From positions 1-64,000 of the forward strand of contig CADCGK010000013.1 in the NCBI GenBank assembly GCA_902800965.1: 64,000 nt of DNA. The letters are read 5' to 3'. Made by a program: the position numbers and the translations under genes. The notes under the pieces are model-generated. The model did no database searches. It had not been told where the DNA came from and saw only the letters and a program-made list of their open reading frames with translations. Source of the DNA: an uncultured Bacteroidia bacterium. Its GTDB lineage: Bacteria > Bacteroidota > Bacteroidia > Bacteroidales > F082. Shown piece by piece: positions 44,939 to 52,919 of the stretch (its first letter is position 1; each line of letters begins with the position of its first letter).

Positions 44939-45883
44939 TTATTCCGTAGGTAAAGCTTTGAACCCATTGCCCATGATCTCGGAGCTCTCGATCACGTTGA
45001 CGAAAGCGTTCGGGTCGAGGAAGCGGAGGTTGGCCTTCAGCTTGACCAAGTCGCTACGGTTCAGCGTCACATAGATCATCTTACGCTCAGCGCCTTTATA
45101 GAGACCGCTGCCGGCAAACACCGTACCACTGCGGTCGAGGTCCTTGATGATGAAGTCGCGCACCTCTTCCACCTTGTCGGTGACCACGAAAGCCGTCTTA
45201 TAGCTCTTCACGCCTTCCACCACCAAGTCGATGATCTTGCTCTCGATGAAGATCAGGATGATGGAATAGATGGGCAGGCGGATGTCCTCGAAGGCCACGA
45301 GGGTGGTCAATGAGATAATGCTATCGACGATGAGCACCAGGGTACCCAAGCTGATCTTGGTGTATTTGTGGGCGATCATGGCGATGATGTCGGAGCCACC
45401 CGAAGTAGCGCCCGAGCGGAAAATCACGCCGATGGCCACACCGTAGATCAAGCCTGAAACGACCGTGTTGAGGAAGAAGTCAGGCATGAAGTAGCGCTGG
45501 ACCTCACCATCCATGAAGAACAAGGAAGACTGCATCTCGGCATCGAAGAAGGCACCGTCGTGGATGAGCGGAGCATAGCCCCACCAAGTTTCCAAGATAA
45601 AGGTAAATACCGGAATCAAGATAACAGAAATCACCGTCTTGATGCCGAATTTTGGACCCAAGATGATCGTGCCGATGATGAGCAACGGAATGTCCATGCA
45701 GATGCCTGCGAGGGAGATCTTCCACCCCCACAAAGCGTTGAACACGTTGGCGAGACCATACACGCCGCCAGGAGCAAGGTGATATGGATTCACAAACATC
45801 ACATCGCCCACGGCAAACAGGGCCGATCCCAGCACCAAATACAGATAGGCCAGAATATTCTGCTTCAGTTTCTCGTTCTTCAT
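44939..45883 (-). CDS. YitT family membrane protein (DUF161/DUF2179)
   Basis: 314 residues. Five or six membrane segments (NILAYLYLVLGSALFAVGDVMFV, PLLIIGTIILGPKFGIKTVISVILIPVFTFILETW, VVSGLIYGVAIGVIFRSGATSGGSDIIAMI, GTLVLIVDSIISLTTL) are followed by a soluble DUF2179 domain (KTAFVVTDKVEEVRDFIIKDLDRSGTVF). Usual full length. Transport role unknown. A promoter box lies 21 bp upstream. Confidence 0.93.
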   Translation of the reverse strand: MKNEKLKQNILAYLYLVLGSALFAVGDVMFVNPYHLAPGGVYGLANVFNALWGWKISLAGICMDIPLLIIGTIILGPKFGIKTVISVILIPVFTFILETWWGYAPLIHDGAFFDAEMQSSLFFMDGEVQRYFMPDFFLNTVVSGLIYGVAIGVIFRSGATSGGSDIIAMIAHKYTKISLGTLVLIVDSIISLTTLVAFEDIRLPIYSIILIFIESKIIDLVVEGVKSYKTAFVVTDKVEEVRDFIIKDLDRSGTVFAGSGLYKGAERKMIYVTLNRSDLVKLKANLRFLDPNAFVNVIESSEIMGNGFKALPTE

Positions 45884-45903
45884 TTCAATGGAAATTTAAA
45901 GCC

Positions 45904-45912
45904 GCAAAGATA
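45904..45912 (-). promoter_or_regulatory. -7 box for yitT-lipoprotein
   Basis: The minus strand reads TATCTTTGC, 20 bp before the ATG at 45883. Confidence 0.75.
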
Positions 45913-45968
45913 GTTTTTTTTCTAATAATACCAAAATCATCAACGGAAATAGAGCTCGCAAATCAGAT

Positions 45969-46035
45969 CCTATTAGCTTGGTAAAAATCATAGACGAATC
46001 CTATTTAGGCCGTTAGGCCTTATTAGCTTGGTAGA
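45969..46035 (+). repeat. REP-like palindromes left of the Y1 transposase
   Basis: AGGCC-GTT-AGGCCT (46007-46020) followed by TATTAGCTTGGTAGAAA; a shorter ATTAGCTTGGTAAAAA at about 45972 repeats the tail. Related to the copies on the right side and upstream of murC. Confidence 0.8.
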
Positions 46036-46074
46036 AAAATCAACAATTAATATATTGAATCAAAAATATAATTA

Positions 46075-46083
46075 TATATTTGC
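46075..46083 (+). promoter_or_regulatory. -7 box for the Y1 transposase
   Basis: TATATTTGC, 18 bp before the ATG at 46102. Confidence 0.65.
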
Positions 46084-46101
46084 ACACAAAACATTTATAT
46101 T

Positions 46102-46566
46102 ATGGCAAACACCTATTCACAAATTCACATTCAAACCGTTTTCGCCGTCCAAAACAGGCTGTCGCTCATCAATAACGAATGGAAAGACCGATTATATCAT
46201 TATTTGACAGCAATCCTCCAAAACAAAGGTCATAAAATGTTAGCTATCGGCGGAATGCCAGACCACGTCCATCTCTTCTTTGGATTTCGTCCTGACGATT
46301 CTTTATCTCTCTTAGTCCAGGAATTGAAACGTTGTTCCACCCTTTGGATCAAAGACAATCGTTTGGTAAAAGCAGGTTTTTGTTGGCAAGAAGGGTATGG
46401 AGCGTTCTCTTATAGCAAAAGCCAAATTCCAATGGTTTGCAATTATATCGCCCGACAAGAGGAGCATCACCGCCGAAAATCATTTGTCAGCGAATATATA
46501 GAGATATTAGAGCGGTTTGGTGTAGAATATGATCAACGGTATGTGTTCAAAAACGTATTGATTTAA
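46102..46566 (+). CDS. IS200-like / REP-associated Y1 transposase (RAYT-like)
   Basis: 154 residues of the single-tyrosine HUH family. The metal-binding motif is HVH in GMPDHVHLFF; the catalytic tyrosine is in GAFSYSKSQI; the end is EEHHRRKSF...YDQRYVF, typical of the Bacteroidota subgroup. No tnpB partner. Its own promoter is visible. It is flanked on both sides by REP-like palindromes in both orientations, which fits a domesticated REP-mobilising enzyme better than a plain insertion sequence. Confidence 0.88.
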   Translation: MANTYSQIHIQTVFAVQNRLSLINNEWKDRLYHYLTAILQNKGHKMLAIGGMPDHVHLFFGFRPDDSLSLLVQELKRCSTLWIKDNRLVKAGFCWQEGYGAFSYSKSQIPMVCNYIARQEEHHRRKSFVSEYIEILERFGVEYDQRYVFKNVLI

Positions 46567-46578
46567 ACCACGTCGTTT

Positions 46579-46752
46579 CTACCGAGCTTTAAGGCCTAAC
46601 GGCCTACCATGTCCCACGCTAGGGAATAACCATTCCGTTTCCCGTTCTACCGAGCTTTAAGGCCTAACGGCCTATCATTGGGATCCCCCGTTAGGGGGTA
46701 AAGCTCGGTAGAAAACAACGGCCATAATTATAATGTTAGGCCGTTAGGCCTT
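46579..46752. repeat. Cluster of four REP-like palindromes right of the Y1 transposase
   Basis: Two copies of CTACCGAGCTTTAAGGCCTAACGGCCT on the plus strand (46579, 46647), one in the opposite sense (46685-46713, CCCCCGTTAGGGGG then TAAAGCTCGGTAGAAA), and a fourth hairpin AGGCCGTTAGGCCT (46738-46751). The hairpin stem varies while the tail TAAAGCTCGGTAG stays. Confidence 0.88.
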
Positions 46753-46762
46753 AAACAACGAT

Positions 46763-46795
46763 GAAAAAAATAGCGGGGACAAACCATCCCCGCTA
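46763..46795 (-). terminator. Intrinsic terminator of tdh
   Basis: Perfect 9-bp hairpin TAGCGGGGA/TCCCCGCTA (46771-46795) with a run of T behind it on the minus strand, about 27 bp after the tdh stop. Confidence 0.92.
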
Positions 46796-46822
46796 TCCTA
46801 TGCTAAACAAACCGCCTTGTAA

Positions 46823-47770
46823 TTACAGCAACTTCTTCTTCAGCGTTTCGATCATATCGACCGTCATCTTATCGAGGTCGTACTTAGGACTCCAACCCCA
46901 CTCCTTGCGAGCGCAGCTGTCGTCCATCTTATTCGGCCAACTGTCGGCGATGGCCTGACGGATCGGGTCGAACTTGTACTCCATTTCGAAATTGGGATAA
47001 TACTTCTTGATGGCGTTATAGATGATCTCCGGGTCGAAGCTCATGGCTGTCACGTTGAACGAGTTACGGTGCACCAGCTTGTTCGGGTCGGCTTCCATGA
47101 TATCCACCATGGCATCGAGGGCGTCGGGCATATACATCATGTCCATGTAGGTGCCTTTGCTGATGGGGCAATAAAACTTCTCACCCTTCACGGCAGCGTA
47201 GTAGATCTCCACTGCGTAGTCGGTCGTACCGCCACCAGGCAAGGTCAGGTTACTGATCAAGCCAGGGAAACGGACGCTGCGGGTGTCCACACCGAAGCGG
47301 GTGAAGTAATAGTCGCTCAGCAACTCACCCGTGACCTTGGTGACACCATAGATGGTGTTCGGGCGCTGGATGGTGTCCTGAGGCGTGTTGTCGTGGGGCG
47401 TGCTGGCACCGAAAGCGCCGATGGATGACGGCGTGAAGACGGCGCAGTTGAACACACGGGCGGTCTCAAGGCAGTTCACCAACGAGCCGATGCCGACGTT
47501 CCAGCCCAGCATGGGGTTCTTCTCGGCTGTGGCCGAAAGGATGGCTGCGAGGTTATAGATGGTGTCGATGTTATAACGTTTCACCACATCGACGATTTGC
47601 ATGATTTGGGTCGAGTCGATCCGCTCAAAAGGACCGTTCTCGGCGATCTCACCAGTCAAAGGGCGAAGATCCGAGGCCACCACATTCTCATTGCCGTAGG
47701 TAGCACGGAGCTTCTTCACCAATTCTGTTCCGATCTGTCCGCCGGAACCAACAATCAATATTTTTTTCAT
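46823..47770 (-). CDS. L-threonine 3-dehydrogenase, short-chain (SDR) type
   Basis: 315 residues, NAD-dependent epimerase-like fold. Gly-rich VGSGGQIGTELV (7-18), catalytic SSIGAFG and YGVTK (Tyr/Lys pair), plus RFPGLIS and TDYAVEIYYAAV, which match the SDR threonine dehydrogenases. It oxidises L-threonine to 2-amino-3-ketobutyrate. It follows kbl, whose product cleaves that compound, which supports the substrate call. Confidence 0.9.
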   Translation of the reverse strand: MKKILIVGSGGQIGTELVKKLRATYGNENVVASDLRPLTGEIAENGPFERIDSTQIMQIVDVVKRYNIDTIYNLAAILSATAEKNPMLGWNVGIGSLVNCLETARVFNCAVFTPSSIGAFGASTPHDNTPQDTIQRPNTIYGVTKVTGELLSDYYFTRFGVDTRSVRFPGLISNLTLPGGGTTDYAVEIYYAAVKGEKFYCPISKGTYMDMMYMPDALDAMVDIMEADPNKLVHRNSFNVTAMSFDPEIIYNAIKKYYPNFEMEYKFDPIRQAIADSWPNKMDDSCARKEWGWSPKYDLDKMTVDMIETLKKKLL

Positions 47771-47775
47771 AGTTG

Positions 47776-47845
47776 TTCAGTTATTCAGTTGTTGAGTTAT
47801 TCAGTTGTCCAGCGGCTTTCAACTGAACAACTGAACAACTCCAAA
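47776..47845 (-). repeat. Octamer arrays AACTGAAC / AACTGAAT in the kbl-tdh gap
   Basis: In the sense of the genes: AGTTGTTC, AGTTGTTC, AGTTG, then AACTGAAT, AACTCAAC, AACTGAAT, AACTGAAC, AACT up to the tdh ATG. The two halves are complementary and can form a hairpin. Confidence 0.85.
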
Positions 47846-47853
47846 CTATCACC

Positions 47854-49041
47854 TCATTTCAAAATTCCCAGTTCTTTACCAATCTTAACGAAGGCGGCGA
47901 TGCACTTGTCGAGGTGCTCACGCTCGTGGGCGGCGCTCACTTGCACACGGATACGGGCTTGTCCCTTCGGCACCACAGGATAGTAGAAACCAGTGACGAA
48001 GATGCCTTCTTCCTGCAGCTTGGCAGCAAATTTCTGTGACAGCGGGGCATCGTAAAGCATCACGGCGCAGATAGCGGATTGTGAAGGCTTGCAGTCGAAG
48101 CCGGCTTCGGTCATCTTCTTGATGAAATAGTCGGTGTTGGCGTGCAGCTTGTCCTGAAGGGCGTTGGTCTCGCTCATCATCTCGAACATGCGGATGCCAG
48201 CAGCCACGAGGCCGGGAGCCATCGAGTTGGAGAAGAGGTACGGACGGGAACGCTGGCGCAGCATGTCGATGATCTCCTTACGACCGGTGGTGAAGCCGCC
48301 CATGGCGCCGCCAAAGGCCTTGCCGAGGGTGCCGGTGAGGATCTCGATCTTGCCACGGAGGTTGAAGTGCTCGGTCACGCCGCGGCCAGTCTTGCCGACG
48401 ACACCGGCGGAGTGGCTCTCGTCAACCATCACCATGGCGTTGTATTTCTGTGCCAGTTCATAGATCTTGTCGAGCGGGCAGACGTTGCCGTCCATCGAGA
48501 ACACGCCGTCGGTGACGACGAGGCGGAAGCGGCAGGCTTGAGCGTCTTGCAGTTGTTTTTCAAGGTCGGCCATGTCGGCGTTGGCATAGCGGAAGCGCTG
48601 GGCCTTGCAGAGACGCACACCGTCGATGATGGAAGCATGGTTGAGGGCGTCGGAGATGATGGCGTCATCGGGTCCAAGAAGGGGTTCGAACACACCGCCG
48701 TTGGCGTCGAAGCAAGCTGCATAGAGGATGGTGTCCTCGGTGCCGAAGAACTCAGCGATCTTGGCTTCCAGCTTCTTGTGGAGGTCCTGACAACCGCAGA
48801 TGAAACGCACAGAGGCCATACCGAAGCCACGGGCGTCCATGCCGTCCTTGGCAGCCTGGATCAGCTCTGGGTTGTCGGCCAAACCGAGATAGTTGTTAGC
48901 GCAGAAGTTGAGGCAAACCTTGCCACCAACCATGATTTCAGCGCCTTGAGCGCTCTCGATGATACGTTCACGCTTGTAGAGTCCATCGGCATCGATCTGA
49001 GCCAATTCCTTCTTCAGATATTCTTGAAAGTTCGTGTACAT
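47854..49041 (-). CDS. kbl: 2-amino-3-ketobutyrate CoA ligase (glycine C-acetyltransferase)
   Basis: 395 residues, PLP-dependent alpha-oxoamine synthase. Seen: NFCANNYLGLADNP, YAACFDANGGVFEPLLG, DALNHASIIDGVRL, MVDESHSAGVVGKTGRG, the PLP-lysine in TGTLGKAFGGAMGG and SNSMAPG. It converts 2-amino-3-ketobutyrate and CoA to glycine and acetyl-CoA, paired with the dehydrogenase downstream. It starts 20 bp behind the nucleotidase gene. Confidence 0.96.
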   Translation of the reverse strand: MYTNFQEYLKKELAQIDADGLYKRERIIESAQGAEIMVGGKVCLNFCANNYLGLADNPELIQAAKDGMDARGFGMASVRFICGCQDLHKKLEAKIAEFFGTEDTILYAACFDANGGVFEPLLGPDDAIISDALNHASIIDGVRLCKAQRFRYANADMADLEKQLQDAQACRFRLVVTDGVFSMDGNVCPLDKIYELAQKYNAMVMVDESHSAGVVGKTGRGVTEHFNLRGKIEILTGTLGKAFGGAMGGFTTGRKEIIDMLRQRSRPYLFSNSMAPGLVAAGIRMFEMMSETNALQDKLHANTDYFIKKMTEAGFDCKPSQSAICAVMLYDAPLSQKFAAKLQEEGIFVTGFYYPVVPKGQARIRVQVSAAHEREHLDKCIAAFVKIGKELGILK

Positions 49042-49061
49042 TGTATAATTGTTTTTAAAAG

Positions 49062-50690
49062 TTACTTGATATCTTTAATACGGCCTTCGAGGCTTTCATA
49101 TTCAGTGCCAACATGTTTGTTCTTGTAGTTTTCCAAGAAGTTCAGGATGATATCGGTATCAAGGACACCCAAGTCCTGGATGTTGGTGCAGCGATCCATC
49201 ATGGCAAAGCCGTCACCATGGTCAATGGCCACATAGCTGGAAGCAGCGAAAGTATAGATCTTCTTTGGATCAAGAGGCTCATAGTTACCAGTCTCCTTGT
49301 TCAAGATTTCGACATGCTTCACACGGCGTTCACCGTTCACGCCATCGAAGTCGTGGTGGGCATTATAGACGACGGGAGACGGGATGCTGGAGTCGTATTC
49401 AAACCTGAGACCTGATACCTGTTGGAAGCCGCCGAATTCACCTGGGGCGATGGATACTGAGAACTCCAGGATGTCGAGCAGCAATTCGCCCGTGCATTCA
49501 CCTTTGCAGGTGCCGTTCTCGAAGGGGAACATCGTGTAAAGGTCGTTGTAGGTCACGTTGCCTTGGGGCAGGTCAGCCCTGATGCTGCCGCCGCCGAGGA
49601 AGGCGATATCGGTACCAAACACCGTTCTGTAGGCGTCAGTGCAGAAATTACCGATATTGGTTTCCTGATTACGGACGAGGCGATCACCTTTGTTACCATA
49701 AGCGGCCAGCTTAACATCGCTGGTGAAAACGACTTGTTCGGAGACTTTCTTATAACCTTCCTTGATACTACTGATAAGCTTCAGTACCGAATAGTCTCCT
49801 TTGTTATAAGTTGCAGTCGGGATAAGCTCCGTCGTGAATTTTCCATTTGGACTGATGGTGAGCACACCCATGTATTCGAATTTGGTACCCGTGGAGGTGA
49901 GGATGACGTCCTCGCCTTTCTTGTTCTTCATGATAGTGCCAGGAATCACACTGTGGGAGTGGCCGTCAAGGACAACGTCGATACCGTAGGTATTCTCAAT
50001 CATGCTGGGAGAGTTGACACCGCCTTCACCTTCACTCTCATCGCCAAGGTGGGAAAGAACCACCACGTATTCAGCGCCTTCTTTACGGGCTGCATCGACA
50101 GCTTTTTGAACCACGTCATAGAAATTCTCGATGCAGAAGCTGTAAATATAGTTTCCTTTGTCGTCTTTGAAATAAGTTGGCGTTGAAGAGTTTATCGTGT
50201 ATGGTGTGGACATTCCAAGGAAGGCCACGTCAAAATCTCCATAATTGACAATGCGATAAGAATCATAGAGCGGCTTGCCCGTCCTGAGATCCTTGAAGTT
50301 ACAGCAGAGACATTCGGCTTGGAGTTCCTCCATCAGTTCCATCTGGCGGGGAATGCCATAGTCAAACTCGTGATTACCCAACGTAACGTAATCATAGCCC
50401 ACTTCGTTCATAATATCAATGATGTTACGTCCGTGCGAAGCGGCACCCAAACTTCCACCCTGTACAAAATCACCGTTGGAAACAACCGTGACGTACTTAT
50501 GAGTCGCTTTCATGTTACTCTTCAAGGCAGCAAAATTGGCATATCCGTCAACACCACAGTGAACGTCGTTTTCATAAAGGATAACAACATCTTGTGAATC
50601 AGGATGAACAGCAAGTCTGGTCTGGCCATAAGAAACAGAAAGGCAGCAAATAAAGCTGATGGCCAATAAAAATGTAAGTTTTCTTTTCAT
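49062..50690 (-). CDS. Secreted 5'-nucleotidase / UDP-sugar hydrolase-like metallophosphatase
   Basis: 542 residues from the ATG at 50690, where a signal peptide begins (MKRKLTFLLAISFICCLSVSYG); upstream in-frame codons lie over the promoter. Calcineurin-like metal motifs: ENDVHCGVDG, SNGDFVQGG, LGNHEFDYG, LSHLGDE, DGHSHS. The C-terminal nucleotidase domain has ETNIGNFCTDAYR, LGGGSIRADLPQG and FPFENGT, then a late YVAIDHGDGFAM. It should hydrolyse extracellular or periplasmic nucleotides. First gene of a probable unit with kbl and tdh. Confidence 0.92.
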   Translation of the reverse strand: MKRKLTFLLAISFICCLSVSYGQTRLAVHPDSQDVVILYENDVHCGVDGYANFAALKSNMKATHKYVTVVSNGDFVQGGSLGAASHGRNIIDIMNEVGYDYVTLGNHEFDYGIPRQMELMEELQAECLCCNFKDLRTGKPLYDSYRIVNYGDFDVAFLGMSTPYTINSSTPTYFKDDKGNYIYSFCIENFYDVVQKAVDAARKEGAEYVVVLSHLGDESEGEGGVNSPSMIENTYGIDVVLDGHSHSVIPGTIMKNKKGEDVILTSTGTKFEYMGVLTISPNGKFTTELIPTATYNKGDYSVLKLISSIKEGYKKVSEQVVFTSDVKLAAYGNKGDRLVRNQETNIGNFCTDAYRTVFGTDIAFLGGGSIRADLPQGNVTYNDLYTMFPFENGTCKGECTGELLLDILEFSVSIAPGEFGGFQQVSGLRFEYDSSIPSPVVYNAHHDFDGVNGERRVKHVEILNKETGNYEPLDPKKIYTFAASSYVAIDHGDGFAMMDRCTNIQDLGVLDTDIILNFLENYKNKHVGTEYESLEGRIKDIK

Positions 50691-50712
50691 ATTTGAAATA
50701 TTACGTTTGGCC

Positions 50713-50721
50713 GCAAAGGTA
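50713..50721 (-). promoter_or_regulatory. -7 box for the nucleotidase-kbl-tdh unit
   Basis: The minus strand reads TACCTTTGC (TAnnTTTG), 22 bp before the ATG at 50690. Confidence 0.7.
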
Positions 50722-50778
50722 CGAAAAGCATTGATAGCCTGAACAGGTTTTTTCATTTTTTTACGTCGTGAACGGACA

Positions 50779-50810
50779 TAAAAAAAGCACGGACAAGAAC
50801 GCCCGTGCTT
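50779..50810 (-). terminator. Intrinsic terminator of the DUF4190-like gene
   Basis: AAGCACGG (50785-50792) pairs with CCGTGCTT (50803-50810) around a 10-nt loop; the minus strand continues into a T run. Confidence 0.88.
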
Positions 50811-50836
50811 GTGTTATGCTTAGCTTAATGCTACAA

Positions 50837-51124
50837 TTATTCCAAGCCGTTCAGAATACCGCTTTGTACAGCTTCATTAATAGCATGCATAGCCTGTGAG
50901 TACTTGATGTAATAGATCACGCAACCTGCGATAGCCAGAAGGAGACCGATGATAGCCATGGTTCTGGGCTTCTTGAAGACAGCAATCAGAGCCAGGATGA
51001 AGCCGATACCGCAAATGATGGCGCCCACGATTCTGATAAGAGGAATCAAGCAAAGAAGGAAACCCACCAATGAAACAACGAAACCGGCAACGCCGAGACC
51101 ATTTTTGTTAGTGTTTTCTGCCAT
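50837..51124 (-). CDS. Small membrane protein, DUF4190-like
   Basis: 95 residues. After KNGLGVAGFVVSLVGFLLCLIPLI come IVGAIICGIGFILALIAVF and IIGLLLAIAGCVIYYIKYS, so three close membrane segments in the DUF4190 pattern, and a short soluble tail. Function unknown. It has its own promoter and terminator, so it is a single-gene unit. Confidence 0.8.
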   Translation of the reverse strand: MAENTNKNGLGVAGFVVSLVGFLLCLIPLIRIVGAIICGIGFILALIAVFKKPRTMAIIGLLLAIAGCVIYYIKYSQAMHAINEAVQSGILNGLE

Positions 51125-51186
51125 AGTACTATGCCCTGATTCGTGTCGGGCGCAACTTCAAGTGAATAAAATAAGTGTTCTAGACT

Positions 51187-51195
51187 GCAAATATA
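51187..51195 (-). promoter_or_regulatory. -7 box for the DUF4190-like gene
   Basis: The minus strand reads TATATTTGC; divergent from the cysS promoter. Confidence 0.65.
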
Positions 51196-51248
51196 GAGAA
51201 ACAGACCATACGATCGACAATATTCCTAATTTTTTTTGAACTTTTTTT

Positions 51249-51257
51249 TATCTTTGC
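51249..51257 (+). promoter_or_regulatory. -7 box for cysS
   Basis: TATCTTTGC, 20 bp before the cysS ATG at 51278. It shows that the in-frame start at 51236 lies upstream of transcription. Confidence 0.75.
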
Positions 51258-51277
51258 AGCCCATTAAAATCATCGAC

Positions 51278-52750
51278 ATGGAAAACACCTTGTACATTTA
51301 TAACAGCCTCTCGCGCTGCAAGCAACCCTTCAAACCCCTCAACGCTCCGCACGTCGGCATGTACGTCTGCGGCCCCACCGTTTATGGCGACGCCCATCTC
51401 GGCCACGCCCGTCCCGCCATCACCTTCGACCTGGTGTTCCGTTACCTGAAGCATCTAGGCTACAAGGTGCGCTATGTGCGCAACATCACCGACGTCGGTC
51501 ACCTGGAGCATGACGCCGACGAAGGCGAGGACAAGATCGCCAAGAAAGCCCGCCTCGAGAACCTCGAGCCCATGGAGGTGGCACAATACTACACCAACCG
51601 CTACCATGCTGCCATGGACAAGCTCAACGTGCTGCGTCCCTCTATCGAGCCGCACGCCTCGGGACACATCATCGAACAGATCGCCATGGTGCAAAAGATC
51701 CTCGACAACGGATATGCCTACGTGGAAAACGGCAGTGTGTATTTCGACATCGAGAAATATAACAAGGAACATCCCTACGGCATCCTCTCGGGACGCAACT
51801 TCGAGGAGATGCTCAACACCACCCGCGAGCTGAGTGGTCAGGAAGAGAAACACAATCCTGTGGATTTCGCCTTATGGAAGAAAGCCGAGCCTAAGCATAT
51901 CATGCGCTGGCCCTCCCCTTGGAGCGACGGCTTCCCGGGATGGCATGCGGAATGCTCCGCCATGGGCTGCAAATATCTTGGCGAGACCTTCGACATCCAC
52001 GGCGGCGGCATGGACCTCATGTTCCCCCACCACGAATCAGAGATCGCACAATCCGTGGCAGCCAACGGGAAGCAACCTGTGGTCTATTGGATGCACAACA
52101 ACATGATTACGATCAACGGCCAGAAGATGGGCAAATCATTGGGTAATGCCATGTCGCTGGACGATTTCTTCGCAGGAAATCACCCCCTCCTTGCCCAACC
52201 GTACAATCCCATGACGATCCGCTTCTTTATCCTACAAGCCCACTACCGCAGCACGCTCGACTTCTCCAACGAAGCCTTGCAAGCCGCCGAAAAGGGCTAC
52301 AACCGCCTGATGGAAGGCGTGAAGACAGCTTCCGGCTTGAAAGCCACCGAAGGCGCCGCTGACCTCGACATCCAGAAGATCGTGGACGCCTGCTACGATG
52401 CCATGAACGACGACTTCAACAGTCCCATCGTCATCGCCAACCTGTTTGAGCTGGTACGTATCGTCAACACCATCAAGGACGGCAAGGTACAGATCAACGC
52501 CAAGGAACTGGAGCTGCTCAACAAGACTTTGAACGAGTTCGTGTTCGATATTCTCGGACTTCTCGACAACAACGCCGCTGAAGGCAATGGCGACCTGGTG
52601 GAAGGCCTCATGCAGACCATCATCGACATCCGCAAGGAAGCCCGCGCCAAGAAGGACTGGGCCACCTCCGACCTCATCCGCGATGAGCTGGCCAAGTATG
52701 ATATTGTATTAAAAGACGGTAAAGACGGAACTAGTTGGTCAAAGAAATAA
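51278..52750 (+). CDS. cysS: Cysteinyl-tRNA synthetase
   Basis: 490 residues from the ATG at 51278 ([11 protein letters not shown]). Class I synthetase: the first zinc cysteine is in YVCGPTVYG, the HIGH motif is HLGHAR, the further zinc ligands lie in GWHAECSAM and FPHHESE, and KMSKS appears as KMGKSLGN. The C-terminal DALR-like helices and [18 protein letters not shown] are complete. Single-gene unit with its own promoter. Confidence 0.97.
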   Translation: MENTLYIYNSLSRCKQPFKPLNAPHVGMYVCGPTVYGDAHLGHARPAITFDLVFRYLKHLGYKVRYVRNITDVGHLEHDADEGEDKIAKKARLENLEPMEVAQYYTNRYHAAMDKLNVLRPSIEPHASGHIIEQIAMVQKILDNGYAYVENGSVYFDIEKYNKEHPYGILSGRNFEEMLNTTRELSGQEEKHNPVDFALWKKAEPKHIMRWPSPWSDGFPGWHAECSAMGCKYLGETFDIHGGGMDLMFPHHESEIAQSVAANGKQPVVYWMHNNMITINGQKMGKSLGNAMSLDDFFAGNHPLLAQPYNPMTIRFFILQAHYRSTLDFSNEALQAAEKGYNRLMEGVKTASGLKATEGAADLDIQKIVDACYDAMNDDFNSPIVIANLFELVRIVNTIKDGKVQINAKELELLNKTLNEFVFDILGLLDNNAAEGNGDLVEGLMQTIIDIRKEARAKKDWATSDLIRDELAKYDIVLKDGKDGTSWSKK

Positions 52751-52763
52751 ACCCACGCTTTGC

Positions 52764-52861
52764 GTCATTGCGAGGAGCGGAGCTTAGCGGAGCGACGCGG
52801 CAATCTAACCTGACCATTTCGTGTCAAGCTGGATTGCTTCGGCCAAAGGCCTCGCAATGAC
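52764..52861. repeat. REP-like foldback (GTCATTGCGAG...CTCGCAATGAC), copy A
   Basis: 98 bp with perfect 11-bp terminal inverted repeats and the inner core AACCTGACCA.TTCGTGTCAAGCT. It lies 13 bp behind cysS. The body is near palindromic. Confidence 0.92.
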
Positions 52862-52866
52862 GTACC

Positions 52867-52901
52867 CACCTCCAACCTCTCACCTCTAACCTCTAACCTT
52901 T
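52867..52901 (+). repeat. Heptamer-like array (C/A)ACCTCT upstream of the PagL-like gene
   Basis: CTCCAAC, CTCTCAC, CTCTAAC, CTCTAAC, then CTTTTTTT. Period 7. The only array placed before a gene and not at a stop codon. Confidence 0.75.
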
Positions 52902-52919
52902 TTTTCCCCCCCACAAAAA

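Noticed and set aside
46102..46566. Complete IS605-type element with tnpB
   Set aside because: No tnpB-like ORF is adjacent, and the flanking palindromes are multiple and in both orientations, not a single left and right end.
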